DNA of 64,000 bases from Chromobacterium sp. IIBBL 290-4. GTDB lineage: Bacteria; Pseudomonadota; Gammaproteobacteria; Burkholderiales; Chromobacteriaceae. The stretch lies in assembly GCF_024207115.1 (NCBI RefSeq), contig NZ_CP100128.1, forward strand, positions 4,712,001 through 4,776,000. The letters run 5' to 3'. This document shows positions 6,744 to 15,519 of the stretch, in pieces. Each line of letters starts with the position of its first letter. Position 1 is the stretch's first letter. A model generated the notes under the pieces. It was not told the origin of the DNA, searched no databases, and was given only the letters and a program-made list of their open reading frames with translations. A program made the translations under genes and the position numbers.

Positions 6744-9700
6744 TTTCTATTCCCATTTCTTCGAATAGAACTATCAGGGTCCCCGGTATTGTTCAGATTA
6801 AGGAAAAATGCCAATCCATCCACCTGTCCGGCCAATGGATTGCCTTTATCCAAAATCTGGACAGGATTATTAGGGACATAATGATAGCCTGGCCCACGAC
6901 CATGATAGTTAAATAGGTACCCTGCCGCATCATGCGCAATGCCATGATTGGTTACGACTTCGCGACCACCGCCTGCCGCGTACACAGCATTGCCAATCTC
7001 CTTATTTCCCGGCCCCGCGATACCTCCAGTAGGGCTTAGCAATGCGCCGAATACAGGATCCAGACCCATTGCATCGCCAACCATTTTTCCAAAGCGTAGT
7101 TGATTATTGGAGGCCATATGATAGCTATTATCTGGAATCGACCCAGATTTCCTCATTGACAATAACGGAACACGCGCCTCTCCTTTTTCATCCTCTCGAA
7201 ATGGACCGGTTTGAAAATCTCCTCTTTGAGTGGCACGATCTTCTGCCCCCCTAAATAAACCGACAAATTTACTATAATTGCTTGCCATCTCCTCAATCGG
7301 CAAACCACGAGCATGGGCAACCTGTTGTAGCGCTCGTTCCAGCTCCAAACCCTTGCTTGGCTCCCACTTTCCTGTAAGCGCATCACGACTGCCTTGCAAG
7401 ATACTCATGGCTTGCTTCAATTCCTCGCTACCTTCTCCTTGAAAATGCCAACCAGGCAAGTTCATCAAATTCGGACGTGAGAAAACACGGTCAGTCCTCT
7501 GCCTGCTATTGAGTTCGGCTGACTCATTCGATATCAATCCTTGTGAGTCCATCCCTGCCGGCTGACTGCCAAGCGATTCACCACTGAAAGACCCCTTCAT
7601 CTCCTGTTGCTCGCTACGGCGATGAAGTGAGCCCAATTGCACATCGGCTTTAGCTGCTTGGGCTTGTTGCGCATGCTCGGGCTGACTTCTCTGTAAAGCC
7701 GAATACCCGGCCGCTTGCGCCATCTCCTCCAACACCGCCCGCGCGCCCGCTCCGCCATCCCCTCGCCCCAACGCCCCATCCAGCTTCTGCGCGAACAGCT
7801 CCAGCGCCTCCGATGCGCCGCCTCCCATCGCCTTGGCCTGCCGCTCGCTCGAGGCGAGTTGCTGCTCCAGCCGCTCCGCCTCGGCTCCCGATGCCCGCCG
7901 GCCTATCATCCCCCGCACCGCGCTCAAGGCCGACTGCCCGCTGCCGCCATGGCCTTGCCGCTGAAACTGCCGCGCCAATTCCAGCGCCCCGCCTCCACCC
8001 TGGACCCTGCCGCCGCTGGCCAGCGCACTGCCCGCACTGCCATTGTCTGCCTCGCGAGCGCCGCCGCCTTCATCCCATCCTGTTGTCGAGGCTCCCACCG
8101 CCGAGGCCCCTCCCCTGCGTCGCGCCAGCGCCGCGCTCATCCCCGCCAGCAAACCACCGCCCGCCAAGCCGCCTCCCAGGCCGCCTAGCCCTGCGCTCAT
8201 CGGCGGCGGCGCCAGCAGCGCGGGGCTGGACATTCCGCCGCTCGCCGCCTGCGGCGCTGCGGCCCCCTCGGATGCTCCGCTTGTCGACATCCCGGCCGCC
8301 ATCATGCCGCCGGCCCGTTGCGCCAATTGCGCCATGCCATACAGCGAGCCCGTCAGCAGCATCATCGTGATCATCGGCGTCGCCGTGAACAAGGTGTCCG
8401 CCATCCCCAGCATCGCATCGACCTGCGCGTGAAAGTCGCGCAGCGCTTCCGGCGTGAACAGCGCCATCGGATCCGCCGTGCCATGCGCCAGATTGGCCAG
8501 TTGTTCCCGCATGCTCAGTTGCACATAGGCGTTGACGATCGCCGCCCCTGGCAGCCAGCTGTAAACCCAGACCCCAAACAGCAGGTAGCGCGCCAGCAGC
8601 TGGATACCTTGCAGCCCCAGCAGCAGCATCACCACCGCCATCACCGGCGCGAACGCGACGAACAGGAAGGTGCAGATATTCATGGCGTAGGTGATCGTGC
8701 CCCGGAACATGCTGCCGGGACCGCTTTCTCTCGCGCCGCTTTCCTGCAGCCCTATGGTGTAGGCGGTATCCGCAGACTGGGCGCTGCCCAGCTTCAGCGC
8801 CTGCATCACCAGCGGCGCAAAGACGATGTTCTGCAGGATCTGCGCTCGCGACAGCGGCAAGTTGCCCATTGCCTGCTCCAGCGCGTCATCCACATCCATC
8901 GGCGACAACCGGCATTGGCTGCCGCAATCCGGCTTTGCGCCGACCGCGACGCCCAGCTTGAAGGCCAGTCCGTCGTCGCTTTGGCTGCCCAGCCACTGCA
9001 CGCCCCGCTCCCGCAGCCATTGCGCCGTTTCGCGGCAGGTCCGCACCAGGCTGGGGCCGGGATAGGGCGCGCTGTATGGAGGCCGGGCGTCCCAGACCTG
9101 GCTGTAGCCCTGCACCGGACTGCTGGCCAGGTAGTCCAGCACGGCGGCGCTGCGGCCCAGTTCGACGTAATTCAGGCTGTTGCCATTGCTGTCATGCGTG
9201 CAGTAGCGGCCGTAGCTGCTCAGCGTGGCGACATAGTCCGCCCCCAGCAAGGGCCCGGCTCTTTGCCCTATCTGGCGCAAACCCTGCGCCAGCCTCAGCG
9301 GACGGGCGAAACCGTCCCGCGTCAACACCGATTCCTGTCCGTCCACTCCGGAGAATGCGGTTTCCAATTCTTCGGTCACTTCGCGCGACAGGCCGGAGGC
9401 GAAGGCTGCGGTATAGGCGATGGCGATGGGCACGCCATCCACCGGCGCCACCGCCGCCGGCCCGCCATCCATCGCATACAGATTCTCCACCACCACCCGC
9501 TCGGTCGGCACGAAGGCCACGCCGTAGGCCACCGCCATCAGCAACACATGATGCACATTGACTTGCTGCCGCAACACGCCACCCACCAGCGCGGCCGTCA
9601 GCGTCACCAGCAGGCCCAGGCCGGCGACGGGCCCCAAGCCCAGCGACGATGCGCCATTGGCGAACACGCTGCCTCGGCCGAACAGCATCGCCAGCCCTTC

Positions 9701-9754
9701 CAGCGCCGCCCGCATCACATGCGGATCTCCCAGGGTGTAGACCGTGACCGACAT
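6740..9754 (-). CDS. second TraG: conserved TraG N-terminus with unrelated C-terminal domain (candidate toxin tip)
   Basis: 1004 residues. Residues 1-~681 are the same as the traG gene at 10678-14052 apart from A55V: membrane segments near the N-terminus and around 340-480, then a long Gly/Ala/Ser-rich linker. From about residue 682 the sequence is unrelated to the other copy and is AT-richer in its DNA. The last ~150 residues contain LLSPTGGIAGPGN and an H941-D942 pair in NHGIAHDAAGYLFNYH. These could be catalytic, as in phospholipase A2-like or other HD-containing toxin folds; no family is assigned. The homology begins exactly at the ATG, 4 bases after the ankyrin gene stop. F TraG is ~940 residues with a periplasmic C-terminal domain. 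Confidence 0.8.
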   Translation of the reverse strand: MSVTVYTLGDPHVMRAALEGLAMLFGRGSVFANGASSLGLGPVAGLGLLVTLTAALVGGVLRQQVNVHHVLLMAVAYGVAFVPTERVVVENLYAMDGGPAAVAPVDGVPIAIAYTAAFASGLSREVTEELETAFSGVDGQESVLTRDGFARPLRLAQGLRQIGQRAGPLLGADYVATLSSYGRYCTHDSNGNSLNYVELGRSAAVLDYLASSPVQGYSQVWDARPPYSAPYPGPSLVRTCRETAQWLRERGVQWLGSQSDDGLAFKLGVAVGAKPDCGSQCRLSPMDVDDALEQAMGNLPLSRAQILQNIVFAPLVMQALKLGSAQSADTAYTIGLQESGARESGPGSMFRGTITYAMNICTFLFVAFAPVMAVVMLLLGLQGIQLLARYLLFGVWVYSWLPGAAIVNAYVQLSMREQLANLAHGTADPMALFTPEALRDFHAQVDAMLGMADTLFTATPMITMMLLTGSLYGMAQLAQRAGGMMAAGMSTSGASEGAAAPQAASGGMSSPALLAPPPMSAGLGGLGGGLAGGGLLAGMSAALARRRGGASAVGASTTGWDEGGGAREADNGSAGSALASGGRVQGGGGALELARQFQRQGHGGSGQSALSAVRGMIGRRASGAEAERLEQQLASSERQAKAMGGGASEALELFAQKLDGALGRGDGGAGARAVLEEMAQAAGYSALQRSQPEHAQQAQAAKADVQLGSLHRRSEQQEMKGSFSGESLGSQPAGMDSQGLISNESAELNSRQRTDRVFSRPNLMNLPGWHFQGEGSEELKQAMSILQGSRDALTGKWEPSKGLELERALQQVAHARGLPIEEMASNYSKFVGLFRGAEDRATQRGDFQTGPFREDEKGEARVPLLSMRKSGSIPDNSYHMASNNQLRFGKMVGDAMGLDPVFGALLSPTGGIAGPGNKEIGNAVYAAGGGREVVTNHGIAHDAAGYLFNYHGRGPGYHYVPNNPVQILDKGNPLAGQVDGLAFFLNLNNTGDPDSSIRRNGNRK
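7713..9754 (-). repeat. near-identical direct duplication, copy A of the traG 5' two-thirds
   Basis: 2042 bases matching 12011-14052 at a constant offset of 4298. Eight single-base differences cluster between 9513 and 9639. One more lies at 7725, beside the point where the copies diverge. Elsewhere the copies appear identical; all overlapping frame translations agree. The duplicate starts at the ATG with no shared upstream sequence. Confidence 0.9.
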
Positions 9755-9758
9755 GGGC

Positions 9759-10694
9759 TCAGTCCGCCACCGCGCCAGAGCCGCCGCCTGCCGTGTTTTT
9801 TTCCGGGAAGTCGTATAGGGATTTGCGCCCCATGATCAGGTCTTCGATCGCCGACTGCGGAATATCCCGTTCTTTCAGCGCATTCAGCAAAAGGTAAGAG
9901 CAAGGAAAAACCACGCCGCGGGCGCGCAAGGCCTGGATGGTTTTCTCCTTCCAGGGCTGCTGCTCTTCTGAAACCATGCTGCCCTCCGCCGCCCGCCCCA
10001 GTTCCTGCAAGCGATATTGATAGCCGTGCTCAAGCAGCCACAATGCGATATCAAATCTGCCTCTAACACCAATTGCGAGCACTGGCGCACTAGATGAAAG
10101 GTTTATGCTTTCATGTACGTGAATATCCGCACCGGCCGCCAGCAAAATCTTGATATTGTCGAATAGGCCGTAATAGGCCGCTAGCAATAGCGGCGCATTG
10201 GGCCTGGGCCGCTCCAGGTTCCGATCGCTATTCGGCGCGCCGCCATGTTTCAGCGCCTGCTTGAGAAAAGCGGGATCGGCCGTTCCCGCCGCCAACTCCA
10301 TGGCGGAAAAGCCATCGTCGATTACCGTCAGATCCTCTTTCAAGCCATGGCCTTTGCCGGATCCCAGCCCATCGCCGCGGCCTCGCAAATTGGGATCGGC
10401 ACCGTTTTCCAGCAAGACCTGGAAAGTTTTCGGTTGATCAGAGCAGATTGCCCACATCAATACCGGCACGGCGCCGTCCTCTAAATGATTAGGATCGGCC
10501 CCACCCCGGATTTGCCGCAATACCTCTTCTACGTCCCCAGCCGCCACGGCTTTCGCCAGTCGCGTGGCCAGGTCTTGCTGATAAGCTTGGCCAAGCGGTC
10601 TACCCGCGCACTGCACTTCGCCCGCCAGTACCTCGCATCCGCTCAATGCCGCCACCAGGATCCCTCCCAACAAACACTCAGTGATTTTTCGCAT
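9759..10694 (-). CDS. ankyrin-repeat lipoprotein, candidate immunity to the TraG-lipase
   Basis: Start at ATG 10694 gives MRKITECLLGGILVAALSGC, a lipoprotein signal with lipobox LSGC. An in-frame ATG at 10706 is possible. After the lipidated Cys come ankyrin-type repeats: LAKAVAAGDVEEVLRQIRGG-ADPN, then FQVLLENGADPNLRG, then a repeat with LLLAAYYGLFDNIKILLAAG-ADIH, then FDIALWLLEHGY. It lies between the two traG genes, directly after the lipase-tipped copy (possible 28-base overlap) and 4 bases before the second copy. Ankyrin lipoproteins are known immunity proteins for type VI lipase effectors. A periplasmic ankyrin protein after a lipase toxin fits that pattern; the immunity role is inference. 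Confidence 0.75.
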   Translation of the reverse strand: MRKITECLLGGILVAALSGCEVLAGEVQCAGRPLGQAYQQDLATRLAKAVAAGDVEEVLRQIRGGADPNHLEDGAVPVLMWAICSDQPKTFQVLLENGADPNLRGRGDGLGSGKGHGLKEDLTVIDDGFSAMELAAGTADPAFLKQALKHGGAPNSDRNLERPRPNAPLLLAAYYGLFDNIKILLAAGADIHVHESINLSSSAPVLAIGVRGRFDIALWLLEHGYQYRLQELGRAAEGSMVSEEQQPWKEKTIQALRARGVVFPCSYLLLNALKERDIPQSAIEDLIMGRKSLYDFPEKNTAGGGSGAVAD

Positions 10695-13600
10695 ATGGTT
10701 GGCCATTTCTGGCGGCCCTGCCGCCTAATATCTTTTGCAAGGTATTCAGGACATTGCCGTTTTTGTGCAAGTCGGGACTATTCTTCAACCGAGCCCAGGT
10801 GCCGACAACCGGCTTTTCGTCCAGCCAAGGCGACAACGGGATCTGCAGGCCGGCCGCTTCCGGCACTCTGTCCGCGAAGCCGCCAGGGCCGCCCAAGCTC
10901 TGAGGGGACAAAGGCGACAGCAGATTCACCAAGGTATCGGCCACGGCCGAACCTTGGGCCCGATGCAATATCTCGCCATCCAGATAGTAGGCCTTGACGC
11001 TTTGTTTCAACCCCTGCAGGGTCCCGCCCAGTTGCCGCACCACATCCTGATGCAAGCCCGCTGCGTTGAAGGTTCGTGCAGGCGATCTCGTTCGCGCTGA
11101 TGCCATGGAAGCCAAGCCTCCACCAAGAGAGTGCCCGGTATAACTTAAATGCCCTTGAAATTCAGAATTCATTGACAAGGCTACTGCCAAATTTGCAGCC
11201 AAACTGTATTGACTTGTCACCACTCCCGCTGCGTTCAAAGCATCGGTAACCATGTCATTTGTCTCACCCTCTGTGCCTCGAAAAGCCACCGTGTAGCGGC
11301 CACTGCCCTCATCCCGGTACAGCGCAGAGGCGAAGCCGCTTTTCGCATCCTCGAACATCGATGGACTCAGTCCACGACTTAGCAGCTCGTTCGCGCCCAG
11401 CCTATGAATGCCGAAGGCGGCCAGCGCCGATTCCATCTGTCGGATCTGGCTTTGCGTCACAGGATTGGAGGATTGGCGGTGCAGATAGACATCCTCCGAT
11501 TTCAAATCATCTTTGTAGGCCTCAACCATTTCACTCAATGCCTTCTCTCCGCCCAGCCCGGCTGCAAGCCGGCTCCTGCTTGCCGGATCCGCAAGCTGCC
11601 TCGCCAATTGCTGGGATTGCTGATTCAGGCGAGCATATTTGGCCAGATCTTGCTTATCCTGGCTGGATGACGGGGCTTGGCTAGCTTGCGCCGCGCGAGC
11701 CAAGCCGCCATACATGGCGGCGTGGGGGGCGGCCTGAGGCGCTGACCCGCCAGCAGACAGCGCCCCTCCGCCATAGCTCATCACCTGCCTCGCGGCAAAA
11801 GCGGCCGCTTCTTGCGCTTGTCGCCGCACCTTTCTGTCTGCGGCGTCTTTTTTTGCTGCGTGAACTTTTTTCGCGCCCTCGGGGGGCCTACTGCTCCTAT
11901 GCGGCAAAGGGCCAGATCCCGCGGTATGTTGCGCCACCTGGCCCTTGGGACTGGAAGGCTCCCCACCCTGTTGGGTTTTAAGAGCTGCCAGCGCGCCAGC
12001 ATGCCCGCCAGCTTGCGCCATTTCCTCCAACACCGCCCGCGCGCCCGCTCCGCCATCCCCTCGCCCCAACGCCCCATCCAGCTTCTGCGCGAACAGCTCC
12101 AGCGCCTCCGATGCGCCGCCTCCCATCGCCTTGGCCTGCCGCTCGCTCGAGGCGAGTTGCTGCTCCAGCCGCTCCGCCTCGGCTCCCGATGCCCGCCGGC
12201 CTATCATCCCCCGCACCGCGCTCAAGGCCGACTGCCCGCTGCCGCCATGGCCTTGCCGCTGAAACTGCCGCGCCAATTCCAGCGCCCCGCCTCCACCCTG
12301 GACCCTGCCGCCGCTGGCCAGCGCACTGCCCGCACTGCCATTGTCTGCCTCGCGAGCGCCGCCGCCTTCATCCCATCCTGTTGTCGAGGCTCCCACCGCC
12401 GAGGCCCCTCCCCTGCGTCGCGCCAGCGCCGCGCTCATCCCCGCCAGCAAACCACCGCCCGCCAAGCCGCCTCCCAGGCCGCCTAGCCCTGCGCTCATCG
12501 GCGGCGGCGCCAGCAGCGCGGGGCTGGACATTCCGCCGCTCGCCGCCTGCGGCGCTGCGGCCCCCTCGGATGCTCCGCTTGTCGACATCCCGGCCGCCAT
12601 CATGCCGCCGGCCCGTTGCGCCAATTGCGCCATGCCATACAGCGAGCCCGTCAGCAGCATCATCGTGATCATCGGCGTCGCCGTGAACAAGGTGTCCGCC
12701 ATCCCCAGCATCGCATCGACCTGCGCGTGAAAGTCGCGCAGCGCTTCCGGCGTGAACAGCGCCATCGGATCCGCCGTGCCATGCGCCAGATTGGCCAGTT
12801 GTTCCCGCATGCTCAGTTGCACATAGGCGTTGACGATCGCCGCCCCTGGCAGCCAGCTGTAAACCCAGACCCCAAACAGCAGGTAGCGCGCCAGCAGCTG
12901 GATACCTTGCAGCCCCAGCAGCAGCATCACCACCGCCATCACCGGCGCGAACGCGACGAACAGGAAGGTGCAGATATTCATGGCGTAGGTGATCGTGCCC
13001 CGGAACATGCTGCCGGGACCGCTTTCTCTCGCGCCGCTTTCCTGCAGCCCTATGGTGTAGGCGGTATCCGCAGACTGGGCGCTGCCCAGCTTCAGCGCCT
13101 GCATCACCAGCGGCGCAAAGACGATGTTCTGCAGGATCTGCGCTCGCGACAGCGGCAAGTTGCCCATTGCCTGCTCCAGCGCGTCATCCACATCCATCGG
13201 CGACAACCGGCATTGGCTGCCGCAATCCGGCTTTGCGCCGACCGCGACGCCCAGCTTGAAGGCCAGTCCGTCGTCGCTTTGGCTGCCCAGCCACTGCACG
13301 CCCCGCTCCCGCAGCCATTGCGCCGTTTCGCGGCAGGTCCGCACCAGGCTGGGGCCGGGATAGGGCGCGCTGTATGGAGGCCGGGCGTCCCAGACCTGGC
13401 TGTAGCCCTGCACCGGACTGCTGGCCAGGTAGTCCAGCACGGCGGCGCTGCGGCCCAGTTCGACGTAATTCAGGCTGTTGCCATTGCTGTCATGCGTGCA
13501 GTAGCGGCCGTAGCTGCTCAGCGTGGCGACATAGTCCGCCCCCAGCAAGGGCCCGGCTCTTTGCCCTATCTGGCGCAAACCCTGCGCCAGCCTCAGCGGA

Positions 13601-14052
13601 CGGGCGAAACCGTCCCGCGTCAACACCGATTCCTGTCCGTCCACTCCGGAGAATGCGGTTTCCAATTCTTCGGTCACTTCGCGCGACAGGCCGGAGGCGA
13701 AGGCTGCGGTATAGGCGATGGCGATGGGCACGCCATCCACCGGCGCCACCGCCGCCGGCCCGCCATCCATCGCATACAGATTCTCCACCACCACCCGCTC
13801 GGTCGGCACAAAGGCCACGCCGTAGGCCACCGCCATCAACAGCACATGATGCACATTGACTTGCTGCCGCAGCACGCCGCCCACCAGCACGGCCGTCAGC
13901 GTCACCAGCAGGCCCAGACCGGCGACGGGCCCCAAACCCAGCGACGATGCGCCATTGGCGAACACGCTGCCTCGGCCGAACAGCATCGCCAGCCCTTCCA
14001 GCGCCGCCCGCATCACATGCGGATCTCCCAGGGTGTAGACCGTGACCGACAT
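10678..14052 (-). CDS. traG: TraG with C-terminal lipase domain (candidate secreted phospholipase effector)
   Basis: 1124 residues. Residues 1-~681 are the TraG-type core: N-terminal membrane segments, a large periplasmic part with several Cys, hydrophobic segments around 340-480, then Gly/Ala-rich linker. The tip carries an alpha/beta-hydrolase: FASALYRDEGSGRYTVAFRG, then nucleophile elbow GHSLGGG with Ser975, then probable acid D1025 (YYLDGEIL) and a candidate His near 1096. This resembles class-3 lipases and bacterial phospholipase effectors. TraG of F acts in pilus assembly and mating-pair stabilisation, and its C-terminal domain determines exclusion specificity; it has no enzyme domain. 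It follows traH by 9 bases with ribosome site agggaaa. Lipase assignment is firm from motifs; delivery to neighbours is inference. Confidence 0.88.
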   Translation of the reverse strand: MSVTVYTLGDPHVMRAALEGLAMLFGRGSVFANGASSLGLGPVAGLGLLVTLTAVLVGGVLRQQVNVHHVLLMAVAYGVAFVPTERVVVENLYAMDGGPAAVAPVDGVPIAIAYTAAFASGLSREVTEELETAFSGVDGQESVLTRDGFARPLRLAQGLRQIGQRAGPLLGADYVATLSSYGRYCTHDSNGNSLNYVELGRSAAVLDYLASSPVQGYSQVWDARPPYSAPYPGPSLVRTCRETAQWLRERGVQWLGSQSDDGLAFKLGVAVGAKPDCGSQCRLSPMDVDDALEQAMGNLPLSRAQILQNIVFAPLVMQALKLGSAQSADTAYTIGLQESGARESGPGSMFRGTITYAMNICTFLFVAFAPVMAVVMLLLGLQGIQLLARYLLFGVWVYSWLPGAAIVNAYVQLSMREQLANLAHGTADPMALFTPEALRDFHAQVDAMLGMADTLFTATPMITMMLLTGSLYGMAQLAQRAGGMMAAGMSTSGASEGAAAPQAASGGMSSPALLAPPPMSAGLGGLGGGLAGGGLLAGMSAALARRRGGASAVGASTTGWDEGGGAREADNGSAGSALASGGRVQGGGGALELARQFQRQGHGGSGQSALSAVRGMIGRRASGAEAERLEQQLASSERQAKAMGGGASEALELFAQKLDGALGRGDGGAGARAVLEEMAQAGGHAGALAALKTQQGGEPSSPKGQVAQHTAGSGPLPHRSSRPPEGAKKVHAAKKDAADRKVRRQAQEAAAFAARQVMSYGGGALSAGGSAPQAAPHAAMYGGLARAAQASQAPSSSQDKQDLAKYARLNQQSQQLARQLADPASRSRLAAGLGGEKALSEMVEAYKDDLKSEDVYLHRQSSNPVTQSQIRQMESALAAFGIHRLGANELLSRGLSPSMFEDAKSGFASALYRDEGSGRYTVAFRGTEGETNDMVTDALNAAGVVTSQYSLAANLAVALSMNSEFQGHLSYTGHSLGGGLASMASARTRSPARTFNAAGLHQDVVRQLGGTLQGLKQSVKAYYLDGEILHRAQGSAVADTLVNLLSPLSPQSLGGPGGFADRVPEAAGLQIPLSPWLDEKPVVGTWARLKNSPDLHKNGNVLNTLQKILGGRAARNGQPYAKNH
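12011..14052 (-). repeat. near-identical direct duplication, copy B of the traG 5' two-thirds
   Basis: Partner of 7713-9754. The copies begin to match at the shared start codon. They stop matching after GCTTGCGCCAT (12011-12021 here, 7713-7723 in copy A, on the plus strand), beyond which the tips are unrelated. Confidence 0.9.
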
Positions 14053-14061
14053 GGCGTTTCC

Positions 14062-15519
14062 CTAGCGCATGACTAGCGTGGTTGGGCTGCCTGTTTGTCT
14101 GAAATTGCGCACCGCGGTAATGAAGGTGTTGTAATCCTCCGCCGTTTTTGCGGCCTCTTTCCGGAGCTGGCTCAATGTGGTTTGAATCGCCGTTCTGCGC
14201 GCCTCGAAATCCGGGAGTTTGGGCGTGGAGTCTTGCTTGCCGTTATTGCCGGTATAAGCCTTGTTCACCGATTGCAAAATGGACTCGCCCACCCGCATGG
14301 ACAGTTCTCTGGCCATGAATGGCTTGCTCAACACCACGACGGTATCGAATCCAGAGGCGTCTTTCTGCGCCTCCAACAAGCCCCATAACACCGGTGTTTG
14401 GAAGGAGTTGAGAAAAGCCGTTTGCGAAGCGTTCAGCGGCAGCCCTTTGCGCATCGTATCGACTATCGATCCAGAACGCGGATTAATGTCGGTTTCATCA
14501 TCCGTCCCATAGAACTTGTTATGCAAAACTGCGGAAATACCCTTGAAATTGAATGGAGTTCTTTCCATTTTGGTACAGCCGCTCACGGGGTCGGGATTAC
14601 TCTCCGGGCAGCGCCAATACGTAGCTCCCTGGGAATTGCCGCTATCGGCGTTTCCCGTCAAGAACTGTTCAAAGGTCAATGAGAATTCATAAGGCACAGT
14701 TTGCGGCGAGCATTGCTTCCCAGCGGCGCAATTGCTGCCATCACTCAACTGCTTCATTTGCACCACGGTGCCGAACATCGAGATGATGTACTCCTTGATC
14801 TGCTTGGACTCCGAAGCGCTCAAGCCGCTGAATCCAAATGAATCGCCTGAATCAAGGCCCGTATGCTGGCGTGACAGCGCGCGCCATAGGAAATTACCCC
14901 AGGCCGGCATGGTTTCATTCGCATCGGCAGTGCCGTTTTCATTGATGCTTTTCTGCGCGGCGGCTTGGTCGCCCGTTTGGTTGTCTGCCACTTTTTGATC
15001 TTCGCTCTTCGCCTTCAGCCATTCAGGCAGCATGTCCTTGACCTCGCTGAAAGCCCCATAGCCGATTGCCTTGCTGATTCGGCAGGTATTCTGGAACATC
15101 TGGTTTAGCTGCTGCACTTTCTCGGCCAAGCCCGACAAAACCGAATGCAGCGAGCCGCTGAGCGTCTGCAGCGCCATTTCGAAGAAAAAACCAATCGCCG
15201 CGGATCCGATATTGCGCAGCAATTGCCGAAACTCTTCGGCATTAATGAAGGAGAAGGCGCCCATATACAGGGACACGCCACGGCAACCGGCCTCAATTCT
15301 CGGTGGATCAAAAGACACCAGGTTGAATTGGCGTTGTGGCGACCTCAAGGAAACAGACCCCAGCGATGCGCCGAAACGGCGTTGGGTCTCCCAGGTGGAA
15401 GGCGGCGTCATCGTCGACTTCCACATACCCTCCACTTCGTTTTTCAAACTCGCCAGCGCAGGCGCGGGACTGAATGCCAAGGACAGCATCAACAATGAAA
15501 CAAGCAATTTGGGTTTCAT
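14062..15519 (-). CDS. traH: TraH, F-type pilus assembly / mating protein
   Basis: 485 residues from ATG 15519, which shares one base with the traF stop (TGATG) and has a gaaaggg ribosome site. An upstream in-frame start at 15561 would lie inside traF. A signal peptide (LLMLSLAFSPAPALA) leads to a mature periplasmic protein. Family signs are GCRGVSLYMGAFSFINAEEF, the Gly/Ala-rich helix GSAAIGFFFEMALQTLSGS, QMFQNTCRISKAIG, and a C-terminal coiled region. In F, TraH works with TraF and TraW in pilus extension and retraction and needs disulfides. Placement traF-traH-traG is the canonical F order. Confidence 0.92.
   Translation of the reverse strand: MKPKLLVSLLMLSLAFSPAPALASLKNEVEGMWKSTMTPPSTWETQRRFGASLGSVSLRSPQRQFNLVSFDPPRIEAGCRGVSLYMGAFSFINAEEFRQLLRNIGSAAIGFFFEMALQTLSGSLHSVLSGLAEKVQQLNQMFQNTCRISKAIGYGAFSEVKDMLPEWLKAKSEDQKVADNQTGDQAAAQKSINENGTADANETMPAWGNFLWRALSRQHTGLDSGDSFGFSGLSASESKQIKEYIISMFGTVVQMKQLSDGSNCAAGKQCSPQTVPYEFSLTFEQFLTGNADSGNSQGATYWRCPESNPDPVSGCTKMERTPFNFKGISAVLHNKFYGTDDETDINPRSGSIVDTMRKGLPLNASQTAFLNSFQTPVLWGLLEAQKDASGFDTVVVLSKPFMARELSMRVGESILQSVNKAYTGNNGKQDSTPKLPDFEARRTAIQTTLSQLRKEAAKTAEDYNTFITAVRNFRQTGSPTTLVMR

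Noticed and set aside
8318..9835. 505-codon plus-strand open frame, rich in Arg, His and Gln
   Set aside because: It is the antisense shadow of the GC-rich traG trunk; the same frame recurs at 12616-14076 only because the trunk is duplicated.
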